In this document: positions 8,623 to 17,910 of the stretch, in pieces | Position numbering within the stretch: position 1 is the first letter of the stretch | Layout of the letters: each line of letters starts with the position of its first letter | Origin: Hondaea fermentalgiana | Taxonomy: Eukaryota > Sar > Bigyra > Thraustochytrida > Thraustochytriidae | Assembly (NCBI GenBank): GCA_014084085.1 | Contig: NPFB01000206.1 | Location: 37,958 to 66,103, forward strand | Reading direction: 5' to 3' | DNA: 28,146 nucleotides | Translations under genes and position numbers: made by a program | Notes under the pieces: model-generated | Database searches by the model: none | The model's input: the letters and a program-made list of their open reading frames with translations, nothing else | Told to the model about the DNA's origin: nothing

Positions 8623-9063
8623 GTAAACCGTTTGCTTTCCACATGTGGTACGGATCGACTCTTCGTGTGTATACGAGCCTGAGCTCAAGTACAAAAGTTA
8701 GAGTCAACACGACCTGCTTGGTGCGAAGCAAAGGTGCGAAACAAAGCCAAGCAAGCAAAGGCGAGGGCGAGCCCATTCGATTCTGGGTCGGTGTGCCATT
8801 CAAAGGCGTCACCTCACTGCCGGTCTTGCAGCAAGATTATCCACGCAAAAGCTGCTGCGAGAATACGCAAGGGAAAAAGAAAAAAACGTTCCCACGTCCA
8901 AACCTTGAGAAACAGCGATAAGAAGGAGAGAGGAGCAATATCTCGTGTATTATGATGAAAAAGCATTGATGTACCCTTGTCGGACGCGCTCAGCGCAACT
9001 TTCGCAATGGCAGTTTCCGCCTGACAAGGACTGTGTAGATGTTGAAAAAAGCTTAACGTGAGG
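8623..9063. other. Convergent 3' intergenic interval
   Basis: 440 bases between the stops of two convergent genes. I see no open frame of interest. The DNA is A-rich around 8860-8960 and must hold both 3' UTRs and polyadenylation sites. No clear AATAAA is present on either strand. Confidence 0.6.
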
Positions 9064-10338
9064 CTAACTCATCCGCAGGCTGTAATCGCCGTTCTGTGTG
9101 ATGTAGCGCACCCAAGGCAGCGCGCTGTAGCCGCTGCGCTCGATGATCTTGAGATAGCGGACCTGGATCCCTGAAACAGTAAAGTAGGGGATCTCAAACT
9201 TTACAGATGCTGGCTGCTTCCATGAGGTGTCGTTCGGATCCGAGGTGGAGGGCAGGCCAAAATGTGCGCGCATGACCACCTCCTTAGCGCCGTAAAATTG
9301 CTTGATGGACCAGACGATGGCGTCCTTGTCTGGAACATAGGTGACCGTGCCAATGGTGGTCTTGAAGGATGGCGAGTCCACATCGGTGGGAACTGGGATC
9401 GTAATCTCGACATTGTTGGCGATGGATCTTGACTTGAATTGGGAACGCGCCGTGATGAGGTACTCGATGCGGCTCGACTTGTGCGGCTCTACAACCGCCT
9501 CAACCCAGATGAGCGGCTTGACATGCGTGTTGAGGCGGTAGCTCATGAGTTCGAACTCGCCGTCTGGAGGAATGAAGCTAATGGTTCTGTCATTTTCGAA
9601 GCGCGCGAGACGCACGCACTGGTGAAACTTTACGTCCTCGAGCTCAACCGCCTTGCCCTTGGCGTAGTTCCGGCCCGATGCCTTGAACATGAGCTTGTCA
9701 TTGAGACCGAGCTTGAGCTCGGGCATGCCTGAGAGGAAGGACTTCATTTTGATCTTGCCGAGAATCTCTGAGTGGAGGACCTGACCCGACGCGGAGACGA
9801 GCAAGTTGAGTTCCTCAATGACGTCAAGAAAGACCTCATTCTTGCGGTGCACAATACCCTCCGAGCGCCAAGACACGGCGTTGGTGAGGGCCATGGGCGG
9901 TCGCGGCTGCTTTTCCAGGCGAAAGCTGCTCTGCGTAATGTACTCGCGGAGGATCTTCTCCTCGGTGGTCTGCGGGAAGCCAAAATCCATGGTCTCGTCA
10001 AGAAGCTCGTAAATGATCACAAAGTTGTCGCGGATGCTCTCCTCCGACACTTCGCCAAAGTAGCCCTTGAGCACGCCGCAGAGACGCACCATGTAGTTCA
10101 TCATCGTAAAGACGTTGGCGTTCTTTTTCGTCACCGACAGCACGTAGAGGTTGTTGTATTTGATGTAGACAAAGGTCACATCCTGTTCCGTGAACACGGG
10201 CTTGCGGTCCGCCTCCTCCTCCTCCTGGATGCGGGTCGCGAATCGCTCAATGCACGAGACGGGCACATCGCCGCGGTAGTTTCTGCTAATGAGGATCTTG
10301 CCCTTGAGGTCTGTGAAGAAGATCGCGCTTGCCGACAT
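9064..10338 (-). CDS. AP-1 clathrin adaptor complex, medium (mu) subunit
   Basis: The medium chain of the AP-1 complex recognises Tyr-based sorting signals (YxxPhi) on cargo at the trans-Golgi network and endosomes. The frame is uninterrupted with 424 residues, the usual AP-1 mu length. Residues 1-140 form the longin-like domain, beginning MSASAIFFTDLKGKILISRN. The mu-homology domain runs from about 165 to 424 and starts at WRSEGIVHRKNEVFLDVIE. Cargo-pocket residues are present: Phe170 and Asp172, and Trp409 and Arg411 in SALPWVRYIT. The C-terminus NGDYSLRMS is the AP-1 type and differs from AP-2 mu. The ATG at 10338 has no competing upstream start. It converges with the deubiquitinase gene and diverges from the gene at 11992. 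Confidence 0.97.
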   Translation of the reverse strand: MSASAIFFTDLKGKILISRNYRGDVPVSCIERFATRIQEEEEADRKPVFTEQDVTFVYIKYNNLYVLSVTKKNANVFTMMNYMVRLCGVLKGYFGEVSEESIRDNFVIIYELLDETMDFGFPQTTEEKILREYITQSSFRLEKQPRPPMALTNAVSWRSEGIVHRKNEVFLDVIEELNLLVSASGQVLHSEILGKIKMKSFLSGMPELKLGLNDKLMFKASGRNYAKGKAVELEDVKFHQCVRLARFENDRTISFIPPDGEFELMSYRLNTHVKPLIWVEAVVEPHKSSRIEYLITARSQFKSRSIANNVEITIPVPTDVDSPSFKTTIGTVTYVPDKDAIVWSIKQFYGAKEVVMRAHFGLPSTSDPNDTSWKQPASVKFEIPYFTVSGIQVRYLKIIERSGYSALPWVRYITQNGDYSLRMS

Positions 10339-10764
10339 CTTTCCCGGATCTGCTTTTCGCTTTCTCCTCCTCCTTCTTCAGCTGCTGGCCCCGCGGCGTC
10401 TCCTGCCGCAGCTCCCTTCCCTGCGCCGCCTCGCGCTCGCTCGCTGCGCGCCGCGGCGCTGCCACGCTGTCGCGACCGGGCCAACAGCTCGATCGCGCGC
10501 CGATACAGGCAGGCGGGCAGCCAGCCGGCCAGCCACCCAAGCGACATCGCCGTGCAGCCCTTGCCGAGCCAAAGCAGACGTCAAAACTCCGTGCCCCGCC
10601 GCCCGTCCGCGCGTCCGCGCTGCTCTGCGCGTCTGCGTGCGCGAGCTCGCGGCCGCCGAGTTGCCGATCTTGCTGCTCGCTGCTTGCGGCTCTCGCGACG
10701 GCGCTATTACTACTGCTACAATGATAGCCTGGCTACAGCTGCACTGCTAGCACAGGCGGCAGTA

Positions 10765-10833
10765 TGAACAACGACAACAAGAACAAGAACAACAAAAACA
10801 ACAACAACTTGGTGAACAAGAACAACAACTGGC
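10765..10833. repeat. AAC/AAG trinucleotide-rich tract
   Basis: About 70 bases composed almost only of AAC, AAG and GAC triplets, with a central break at TTGGTG. On the transcribed strand of AP-1 mu it is a GTT/CTT tract that could lie in its leader. Confidence 0.85.
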
Positions 10834-11579
10834 TTCATCGACTCGCTTCAGCATCGTGATGAGCATGATCGCATGCACGGAGCAGGAGGGGGCGGGAGAA
10901 GAGCCTCGGCGAGGAGATGAAGCTGCAGCTGGTGGGAGGAGAGGCCAGAGGATGACTGCGAGACCGGCGTGAGAACGCGAGGAAGAGGACGTGCTGGCTG
11001 GATGGCTAGCGACACTGCGAGCGAGCGAGCGAGCGAGAAGAGAAGGCCCAGCTTGGATGCCTGCGGAGGGCCGTTTTGGAGGGGTTCACGCGAGTCCACG
11101 CACGGCGTCACAAGTTGAGGGGAGCCTGTTGCAGTGGAAGAGGATGAAGTGGATGAAGAAGAGGCTGGCACTGGAGGGACTCGCTGTCGGCTGATGATGA
11201 CGATGAGGGCGGTGAAGATCAGGAGACGCTTTTCTTCTTCAAGTTGTAGACAATGATGTGAACGGTTGTGGAGTGGAAATGGACGCTCGGCGGCCAGTCC
11301 ATGTGCAGACTTTTGCACGCAGCAGCATGATGGTCTCGAGGCGACACGCACGGGGTTCATCACTGTGTCGAGCTGCGCGGGAAGTCAGGTCGGGCCTGGC
11401 GTCGCAGAAATTGACCCGACGCGGTGAAGGCCGCGATCTCCGAAAAGGAGGCCAAGAAATTGCTGCGGCTCACTCGCCTCGGGCCTCCGGCGTCTGCGCT
11501 ACGCGTTCAGCGATGGAGGGAGGGAGGGAGGAAGGGGAGCGGAGAAGTTTGCCTGAGGCCGCGAGGGCCTGCGCGGAGG

Positions 11580-11637
11580 TCATGCCATGCCATCCACGCC
11601 ATCCATGCCATGCCTTGCCTTGCCTTGCCGTGCCCAG
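11580..11637. repeat. CATGC / CCTTG pentanucleotide cluster
   Basis: Degenerate pentamers: CATGC, CATCC, CATGC, then three to four CCTTG units. It creates several ATG codons upstream of 11992, so in a leader it would add upstream starts. Confidence 0.8.
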
Positions 11638-11676
11638 AAGACCACTGTCGTCCAAGTCCATTGCGCGGACAGGCGC

Positions 11677-11710
11677 CGCAAGTGCGGAAAAGGCGCATTC
11701 CGCACTTGCG
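11677..11710. repeat. Perfect 13-bp inverted repeat (hairpin, 8-base loop)
   Basis: CGCAAGTGCGGAA at 11677-11689 is the exact reverse complement of TTCCGCACTTGCG at 11698-11710, with an 8-base loop between. The stem is 8 of 13 G:C pairs. It lies about 280 bases upstream of the ATG at 11992, so it may fold in the 5' leader or act as a palindromic factor-binding site. Confidence 0.9.
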
Positions 11711-11820
11711 TGCCGCCGCGGCAAGTGGGCTATGTCCCTCTTGTGCTGTCTGTGCGTCTGTGTGTCGTTGTGTCTCAGCGCCTTTCTTTCTTCTTTCTCG
11801 CAAGGGCGGAGAGGAGGGCG

Positions 11821-11852
11821 GAGAAGAAGAAGAAGAAGAAGAAGAAGAAGAG
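11821..11852. repeat. (GAA)n run, Lys-coding in the frame of the following gene
   Basis: Ten GAA/AAG triplets. In the frame of the 11992 gene, which is open here, it would encode a run of nine lysines followed by SGAHEHKHKHNH. Confidence 0.9.
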
Positions 11853-11991
11853 CGGCGCGCACGAGCACAAGCACAAGCACAACCACTACGAGCCGGGCGC
11901 GTGGGCGGCGCCGGAGCGCTTTCGGCGGCGCGGCTTGGGTGCGGGCGGCGCGGGAGGGAGGGAGGGCGGAAGGCGGGAGAGGCCAGGCGCG

Positions 11992-12609
11992 ATGTACAGC
12001 GCGGCGCGGCTGCACGAGCGGCGGCCGCGGCGGAGGGCGCTGGGGCGCGTGACCGTGTTCCCGAGCGCCTTCGGCGCCGGCGAAGACGTGCGGCAGCGCG
12101 ACACGAGGCCGAGCGCCACGGTGGACGCCGACGGCGTGACGCTCGTGGAGGTGCACTCGGGGGACAGGTACGCCAGCGTGAGCGACTTTGTCGAGGCCGC
12201 CTGCACGGACTACGTGCGCCAGCTGAACGGCATCGGCGGCTCGGGCCTGCTCGAGGCGGCGGAGCGCTTCGGCCGCGAGCAGCGCGACCTGCGCGAGCAG
12301 CTGGAGCAGGAGCAGGACGAGGCCGAGGAGGCAGGCAACACCTTGGACGATGTTGCCGAGGCCTCGCCTTCGGATGTGTCAGGGGACGCACGAACCAAGC
12401 ACTTGTTTAGCATTGAAAGCGATTTCATCCCTGAGTTTGACGATGAAGACGCCGATGTCGCGGACGAGTCATGGACTCAGGATAGTAAGGTCGACTGCGA
12501 TGACGATGATCATGTTGATGGCAAGGATGCCAGCGGACGCAACAGCATCAATAGACGCCAGGTGAAAGGTGTGCTGGACAATTGGGACGACGGGGTCCCA
12601 GCCTTGTGA
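11992..12609 (+). CDS. Unrecognised acidic, coiled-coil-containing protein
   Basis: The frame gives 205 residues from ATG 11992, and I recognise no family. The N-terminus is basic (MYSAARLHERRPRRRALGRV). A compact segment follows at about 21-79 (SATVDADGVTLVEVHSGDRY is typical). A Glu/Gln-rich coiled-coil candidate lies at about 88-114 (REQRDLREQLEQEQDEAEEA). The C-terminal half is acidic, with PEFDDEDADVADES and CDDDDH, and the end is VLDNWDDGVPAL. The frame is open without stops back to at least 11587, through a Lys run and HEHKHKHNH, so a longer N-terminus or an upstream exon is possible. I preferred 11992 because the upstream DNA is repeat-derived and the hairpin fits a leader. It converges with the Hsp70 gene. 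Confidence 0.6.
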   Translation: MYSAARLHERRPRRRALGRVTVFPSAFGAGEDVRQRDTRPSATVDADGVTLVEVHSGDRYASVSDFVEAACTDYVRQLNGIGGSGLLEAAERFGREQRDLREQLEQEQDEAEEAGNTLDDVAEASPSDVSGDARTKHLFSIESDFIPEFDDEDADVADESWTQDSKVDCDDDDHVDGKDASGRNSINRRQVKGVLDNWDDGVPAL

Positions 12610-13023
12610 TGTCCTTTGCCCCTTCTCCTTTTCCTTTTTCCATTTCCACCTTGGCACATGCTTCCTTTTCGCTTGCACGCGGAGAAGAAGATACGTCTGT
12701 TCGCTAGCTCGCCCAATGGCAAACACTGTAACCTGCGCGTAGGCAGTCTGAGAGCCCCTACCAAGTGTAGGTGGGGTTATAGATTCAGAAGCAAAGAAGC
12801 AATGTGGACAGCTCGGTGTCCATCTTGTACATCAATATATTTGTGTGCGTGCGTGCCAGATGCCAAGGGAGAGAGAAAATTAAAAAAAGAGAGAGTATGA
12901 AGGGAACGAACAAGGAAAATTAGTGCCGATGATGAAAGCGGACGCCGCGCACGCACGCACGACTTGCCAATAGATGGAAACGATTTGAGATTTCGCGTGC
13001 TAGCAAGCTCAGCTCTTCTCAGG

Positions 13024-13050
13024 TACTACTACTACTACTGCTGCTGCTGC
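13024..13050. repeat. (TAC)n(TGC)n trinucleotide run
   Basis: Five TAC triplets pass directly into four TGC triplets; the two units differ by one base, suggesting point mutation and spread in one original array. Confidence 0.9.
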
Positions 13051-13309
13051 GCAGGCCTAATATTATCTCTGGAAACTAGGTTAACAATTGATGTTTGTGT
13101 TCTCCTTGACTGCTGCATAGGTCAAATGACGCAAGTTGACAATCCGTCAACCAAGCAAAAAGGAGAAAGACGGAAATGCATCATTGCTTTTATTAGTTGA
13201 ATGGTTGTGCATGCATCTTTCATTCAGAGAGATCAGACCCGCAGAACTTCTACTAGTGATGTGTTTTGGGGGCACGCGGAAAGAAGAGATAGGATCATGG
13301 AAAAAGAAT

Positions 13310-13334
13310 GAGAAGAGAAGAGAAGAGAAGAGAA
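13310..13334. repeat. (AGAAG)n pentanucleotide run
   Basis: About five AGAAG units in the 3' flank of the Hsp70 gene. Confidence 0.9.
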
Positions 13335-13409
13335 CACACGTGCGGTAATGGTGGTGGTGCCTAGGTATGTATTTCCAATAGAGAGTGCGTCTTGTGGCGA
13401 CGAGCTTGC

Positions 13410-16157
13410 TTAGAGCTCGTCCTTCTCCTCTGCCTCTTGATCCTCAGTCGCTTCCTCCTCCTCCTGCTTTCCGGTCTCCTCGGTCGTAACCTCTTCTTCC
13501 TCCTGCTGTTGCTCCTGCTCCGTCGTGGTGTCATCCTTTTTGGCATCGGCCTTGGATGCGGAAGCCTTCTTGGGGCTCTTGGGTGGCGTCGGCAGCGGGC
13601 GGCGAAGAGCGTGCTCCAACGCACTGTGCAGAGGCTCCAAGTGAGCGGCTACGTCGGCGCTTGTAAAAGCTGCGGCCTCGAGCGAGCCGAGCGAGGATTG
13701 CTGGGACTCCACGTCGCTGAGCCAGCTCTCGAAGATCGAGACACGCTCAAGCACCAAGGTCTTTTCTTCTTCCGTAATCCACGGACGCTCCTTGGCCCAT
13801 ACCTTTGTGACTTGTGACTTGACCTTGGACATCAAGTCACGCGCCGAACGCGCGGCGGCCGGGCGCTGGTCAAGCTCCTTGACGCGACCAAAGAGCTTGC
13901 GCAGACGCTTCTCAAAAGCCTTGCGCCGCGACCGGTACTCCTCGAGCGAGGCATCGGCACCCTCGCCGTCGAGCCAGTCCTCAAGCTCCTCAAGGTCGTC
14001 AAAAAGCTGCGTCTTGTCTTCCTCGCTCATGACCAGGTCAACCTCTTCCTCGGCGGACCGAACCTGGTCGCGAGCCTCAAAGACAAACGATTCGACCTCG
14101 TTCTTGACGGCCTCCTTGGTGCGGAGTTCCTCCTCGTAAGCATCGAACGAGGCAAGAACCTCGCGCGCGTGCGCCACGGCCTCATCGTCGATGGCGCGAA
14201 CAGCACGTCCGGCATCCGTGCGCTTTACCGTCAGAGGAAAACGGTGGGTACGCTGCGTGGGAGTCTTCTTGCGCTTCCTTCGGCTTGCCTTGCGCTTGCT
14301 GCTCGCCGCATCCTTGGTGTCTTCGGACGCGTCAGTCTTTTCCGATTCCTCGCCCTTTGCTTTTTCGTCCTCCGCCTCCGTCGCGGCATCTGCGTCAGAG
14401 GCGTCCGCCTCGGCGTCTGCATCTGCGTCTGCGGCGGCAGCATCTTCAGATCCGTCGGTTGCTTGCGCGGTGCTGTCGTCCGCTTCCGGGGTCTCTTCCG
14501 GCGGCGGCGCAAGCTTTTCCACAAAGATGGCCTCTGCCTGGAGCAGCTGTACCGTGTCGTTCAGGTCGAGCTTGATGGTCAGGCTCACCTTGGGGTCTCC
14601 GTGCTGGCCAAACTGCTCAATGGCCTCGGGAACGCCAGAGAGCTCGTAGAAAGCAACGGTTGCCCGCTCCGGGGCATCGGGCGTTGTGCGCGAGAGCTCG
14701 CAAGTGAAGTCGTGCGTCACGTTGACGCTGACGATCTTGCGGGCATCGAGTGCGTCGCCAGACTTGAAAAGCACCGCGCTCTTGGCCCAGGGCTCTGCTC
14801 CAGCAGCAGGTTCGCCCGACTCCACCAAATCGAGTTGGACGGTATCGGTGGTGATGTCGCGGAGGCCGACGGGACGCACGCGAAATGCCTTGCTCATATT
14901 GGCGCCAACAAAAACGGCACCGAAGGCTTTGGCTTCGTCACCGTTGAGATGACTGCCGAGCTCCTTGCCCTTGAGGTAGTCGGAGAGAATTTCCTTGACG
15001 CGCGGCACACGCACGCCGCCGCCAATGATTTCGATCGCGTGCAGGTCGTCCACAGAGGTCCCCGACTCTTGCAGCACACGCTCAATGGGGGCAGTGACGC
15101 GAGCGAAAAGATCAGCGCCAGCGTCCTCGAGCTGCTTGCGCGTCACGTGCAGACGCACATCGCGTCCGTCGTGCAGACTTTCAATCGAGACCGGGATTTC
15201 GGCGTTGGCACTCAGCACCGTCTTGACCTTGGTCGCCTGGCTGCGCATGCGCTCGAGCGCGCGACGCGACTCACGGACGACGCCAGGGTCTACGCCGTGC
15301 GTCTTTTCAAAAGCGTCCTCGATCATTTGCACCATGAGCATATCGATGGAATCACCGCCGAGCGTACGGTCCCAGGCCTTGGCCAGTACGTCAATCTGCG
15401 TCGTAGTCTTGCCGCCCTTTCCAGTCTTGCCGTAAAAGTCAAGCAGCGTCACTTTGGTGCTGGCACTGCCCATGTTGTACAGAAGAACCTTGTGCGAGGC
15501 GTTCTGGAACTCGGTGTAGACGCCATGTTGAACGGCTGCTGCAACATTCTCATCGACCAAGGTGAGCACGCGCAGGCCAGAGATCTCAGCCGCGAGCAAA
15601 AGCGACTCGCGTTGGGCCTGCGAGAAGAAGGGGGGAACGGTGAGGACGCAGTCGAGTACCTTGGACTCGGTAAAGTCGGATGCCATCTTTTGCACATTCG
15701 ATAGGATCATGGCAACGAGTTCCTCGGGAAGGAGCTTGCGCTCCTTGGGCGTTCCCTTGTCCACGACAATCTTGAAACCACCCGTCGCCGCGTTTTCCTC
15801 GAGCTCGTAGGGGATGTCTAGCATACCAAGGTGTTCCACCTCGGCGCTGTTGGCGGCGACGCCAAGGAGATCTCTAGTGCGGAAAAAGGTATGTTCGGGA
15901 TCGCGAAGAGCCATTGCGGCTGCAGTGCTGCCGTAGAGTCGGGCGTCGCGTCCAAAGGCAATGACATTGTTCGTCTTGCGCTTGCCGGCCTCATTGAGGA
16001 CGATGTCAAAGGCCTTGCCAGGCTGCACAAAGGCCACCTTGATGAAGGTGGTGCCAAAGTCGATGCCCAAAATGACCGCTGCCTCTCCGGAGATCGCGCT
16101 CAGCGACGCAACCACGAGGGCCAGCGTCCAGGCAAGAAGTCCACGTCTCGAGAGCAT
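13410..16157 (-). CDS. ER-lumenal Hsp70 superfamily chaperone, GRP170/HYOU1/Lhs1 type
   Basis: A large Hsp70 of the ER lumen, in known members a nucleotide-exchange factor for BiP and a holdase. From ATG 16157 it has 915 residues, close to HYOU1. Residues 1-25 are a signal peptide (Arg pair, then WTLALVVASLSA). The ATPase domain follows: ILGIDFGTTFIKVAF (phosphate-1, Asp33), CVLTVPPFFSQAQRESLLLA, LVDENVAAAVQHG, YNMGSAST (phosphate-2), WDRTLGGDSID and IEIIGGGVRVPRVKEILSDY. A short beta domain is split by a long Ala/Asp/Glu acidic loop (about 545-620) and a basic KRKASRRKRKK patch. The C-terminal part is helical. The protein ends KDEL, the ER-retrieval signal. The canonical phosphate-2 Asp is Asn228 here. 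The frame is open upstream of 16157, but the signal peptide decides the start. Divergent from RPB6. Confidence 0.93.
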   Translation of the reverse strand: MLSRRGLLAWTLALVVASLSAISGEAAVILGIDFGTTFIKVAFVQPGKAFDIVLNEAGKRKTNNVIAFGRDARLYGSTAAAMALRDPEHTFFRTRDLLGVAANSAEVEHLGMLDIPYELEENAATGGFKIVVDKGTPKERKLLPEELVAMILSNVQKMASDFTESKVLDCVLTVPPFFSQAQRESLLLAAEISGLRVLTLVDENVAAAVQHGVYTEFQNASHKVLLYNMGSASTKVTLLDFYGKTGKGGKTTTQIDVLAKAWDRTLGGDSIDMLMVQMIEDAFEKTHGVDPGVVRESRRALERMRSQATKVKTVLSANAEIPVSIESLHDGRDVRLHVTRKQLEDAGADLFARVTAPIERVLQESGTSVDDLHAIEIIGGGVRVPRVKEILSDYLKGKELGSHLNGDEAKAFGAVFVGANMSKAFRVRPVGLRDITTDTVQLDLVESGEPAAGAEPWAKSAVLFKSGDALDARKIVSVNVTHDFTCELSRTTPDAPERATVAFYELSGVPEAIEQFGQHGDPKVSLTIKLDLNDTVQLLQAEAIFVEKLAPPPEETPEADDSTAQATDGSEDAAAADADADAEADASDADAATEAEDEKAKGEESEKTDASEDTKDAASSKRKASRRKRKKTPTQRTHRFPLTVKRTDAGRAVRAIDDEAVAHAREVLASFDAYEEELRTKEAVKNEVESFVFEARDQVRSAEEEVDLVMSEEDKTQLFDDLEELEDWLDGEGADASLEEYRSRRKAFEKRLRKLFGRVKELDQRPAAARSARDLMSKVKSQVTKVWAKERPWITEEEKTLVLERVSIFESWLSDVESQQSSLGSLEAAAFTSADVAAHLEPLHSALEHALRRPLPTPPKSPKKASASKADAKKDDTTTEQEQQQEEEEVTTEETGKQEEEEATEDQEAEEKDEL

Positions 16158-16347
16158 GGTCACGGTCTGATTGGCCCGTTCACGAACGGACGAGCGGCCC
16201 CGCGGCGCTCGCCGACCCGAGGACAAGATAAGCCAACGCTCGCCCAATCTCCCTCTCTCTCTCCCCCCAGGAGGGAGACGGCGCTCCGTCCCAGTGGCCG
16301 TCTGACGGTCCTCGCTCCCGCGCCGCAGGCCGGGGGCGCCCGCGGTG

Positions 16348-16372
16348 CCTGCCTGCCTGCCTGCCTGCCCTT
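16348..16372. repeat. (CCTG)n tetranucleotide run
   Basis: Five to six CCTG/GCCT units upstream of the Hsp70 ATG. Confidence 0.9.
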
Positions 16373-16466
16373 CAACCACAGCTCGCTGCCTATTATCCCA
16401 CAGCGGGCTGGTCGCCGCTCCGCCCCGCACTCCGAGCAGCATGGCGGCCCGCGGCGAGTTCCTCCG

Positions 16467-16492
16467 TCTCTCTCTCTCTCTCTCTCTCTCTA
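16467..16492. repeat. (CT)n dinucleotide run
   Basis: About twelve CT units in the shared upstream region. A matching (GA)n run occurs at about 20617-20643 downstream of the GT90 gene. Confidence 0.95.
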
Positions 16493-17011
16493 GCTGCGCC
16501 GGCGCCTCCTCCGCGCCCGCGGGAAGCTAGCCAGCTGCAGCGCATCCTGCGCCGGCCGGCTGCCGCAGCCGCGACCGGCCTGGTCTCTCTCTGGGGCGCT
16601 TCCGCGCCGCGCCGCGAGGTCGCGCAAGCGCTGCCGCGGCCACGCGCTCAGCGCCGCCCCGCCAGGCTGACTGAGTCTGCCCGGGGCGCGGGAGCGGGAG
16701 CGGGATCGGGGCGAGCTGGCTGCCCTGGCTGCCTGAGCAAAGGCCTCCGCTGCGGGGGCCTGCCCAGCTTTTCTTCTGGAGGACGCTGCGGTATGTCTCG
16801 AAGCTGGCTGCTTTTCCGCAGCTAGCCCATCTACCGCAGAGCAGGGGCGGGTGTCAGACCCGCCCGCTTATTCCTCCCCTCGCAGGCGGTCGCCCCGGCC
16901 CCGCACTAGCCAGCTGCGGGGACCTGGCAGGCCCGCCCGGGGCCGGAATTTTCTCCAGCTCTGTGCGGCCCCGCCGCCGCGCGCGGCGAGCTAGCCAGCG
17001 GCACGGCCGCC

Positions 17012-17111
17012 NNNNNNNNNNNNNNNNNNNNNNNNNNNNNNNNNNNNNNNNNNNNNNNNNNNNNNNNNNNNNNNNNNNNNNNNNNNNNNNNNNNNNNNNN
17101 NNNNNNNNNNN
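17012..17111. other. Assembly gap, 100 N
   Basis: Exactly 100 N, a conventional gap length, so the true size is unknown. It removes the 5' part of RPB6. GC-rich, repeat-rich sequence on the left probably caused the break. Confidence 0.99.
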
Positions 17112-17112
17112 C

Positions 17113-17406
17113 GGCCTGGATGCGTCCCTTGCCCTGCTCGAGAACGAGGAGCTCGGCGAGGGCGACAGCAAGACCAGGCGCACGACGCGGTACCTGACCA
17201 AGTACGAACGTGCGCGCATTCTGGGCACGCGCGCGCTGCAGATTTCCATGAACGCGCCCGTCATGGTGGAGATTGAGGGCGAGACGGACCCGCTTCGCAT
17301 CGCGCAAAAGGAGCTGCAGGCCCGCAAAATCCCCATCATCATTCGCCGCTACCTGCCGGACGGAACGTACGAGGACTGGAAAATCAAGGACCTTATTGTC
17401 GACTAA
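17113..17406 (+). CDS. RNA polymerase I/II/III shared subunit RPB6 (RPABC2), 5' truncated by gap
   Basis: A common subunit of all three nuclear RNA polymerases, an assembly and stability factor at the base of the clamp. The first complete codon after the gap is at 17113; 97 residues are visible to the TAA. The conserved core is present: [37 protein letters not shown], then [19 protein letters not shown] and the C-terminal [15 protein letters not shown]6 is usually 120-160 residues with an acidic N-terminus, so roughly the first 30-60 residues, including the start, lie in the gap or in an exon before it. The visible N-terminal residues ([11 protein letters not shown]) are already acidic, as expected. 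Confidence 0.96.
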   Translation, partial: GLDASLALLENEELGEGDSKTRRTTRYLTKYERARILGTRALQISMNAPVMVEIEGETDPLRIAQKELQARKIPIIIRRYLPDGTYEDWKIKDLIVD

Positions 17407-17910
17407 GTTTCTCTCTTCTTGAAAACGCGGGTGGTCACGAAACGAACGCGTCAATACATCACATCGCATCGCATCACGTCACATCACATTGCAGTGCACC
17501 ATATCAAAGCGACGGGGCGAGATGATGCGGAGGTCCACCTCCGTCTTGTGATTCGCCCCTTTTATGCGCAGTCATGCGAGTCAGTTCCCTTTCACCCTCC
17601 CTCCCACCCACCCACCCATCGACCCCTTTTTCTCAATGTTTGTGAATTCGTGCGCGCGGCCTTGGCTACTTTCGAGTTTGGGTTGGGGTCTATTGCGTAC
17701 TACATACGGACCCCATCTCCCCTCTGGTCATATTGACGCTGTGCGGATTACAAGTCGGGCACGCATGCTTTCGATGCTCGCTTGGGACGCAGCGCCGTAG
17801 TCAACGTAGGTCTAGTTAAAAACTGAAGGTTATATAGTGAAGATCATTTCCAAGCACGCTCATCGCCATTTTCCTGAGACTGAGGGCCTAGAACTATGGT
17901 CATCGGCTCC
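17407..17910. other. 3' flank of RPB6
   Basis: About 500 bases without a gene. It begins with a CATCACAT-type repeat cluster (17455-17495), has a CCCACCCACCCA run at about 17605, and then loses GC content towards the tandem repeat that follows. Confidence 0.5.

Larger units (their letters stand above)
10339..11991. other. Divergent upstream region between AP-1 mu and the 11992 gene
   Basis: About 1.65 kb that must hold two divergent promoters and leaders. The AP-1 mu side is rich in CTC/CTT pyrimidine tracts (10360-10450). The middle holds a CAA/AAC/AAG-rich tract, and the right side holds a CCATG/CCTTG pentamer cluster, a perfect hairpin and an AAG run. Several long frames exist on the plus strand, but they are GC-driven and overlap each other. 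No TATA box stands out. Confidence 0.55.
12610..13409. other. Convergent 3' intergenic interval
   Basis: 800 bases of lower-GC DNA between two convergent stops. I see no convincing gene on either strand. It holds a TAC/TGC trinucleotide run (13024-13050) and an AGAAG pentamer run (13310-13334). Confidence 0.6.
16158..17011. other. Divergent upstream region, Hsp70 / RPB6
   Basis: About 850 bases of GC-rich DNA between two divergent genes. It holds a (CCTG)n run (16349-16372) and a (CT)n run (16467-16491). No TATA box stands out, and I could not identify unfolded-protein-response elements with confidence. RPB6's first exon may lie here or in the gap. Confidence 0.55.

Noticed and set aside
9772..10767. 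331-codon plus-strand frame
   Set aside because: Antisense shadow of AP-1 mu continuing into pyrimidine-rich leader DNA.
11258..12410. Two other long plus-strand frames overlapping the 11992 gene
   Set aside because: They read the same GC-rich DNA as Arg/Gly/Ala-rich sequence and stop before the acidic C-terminal region that looks truly coding.
14169..15704. 511-codon plus-strand frame
   Set aside because: Antisense shadow of the Hsp70 gene, whose minus-strand product is unmistakable.
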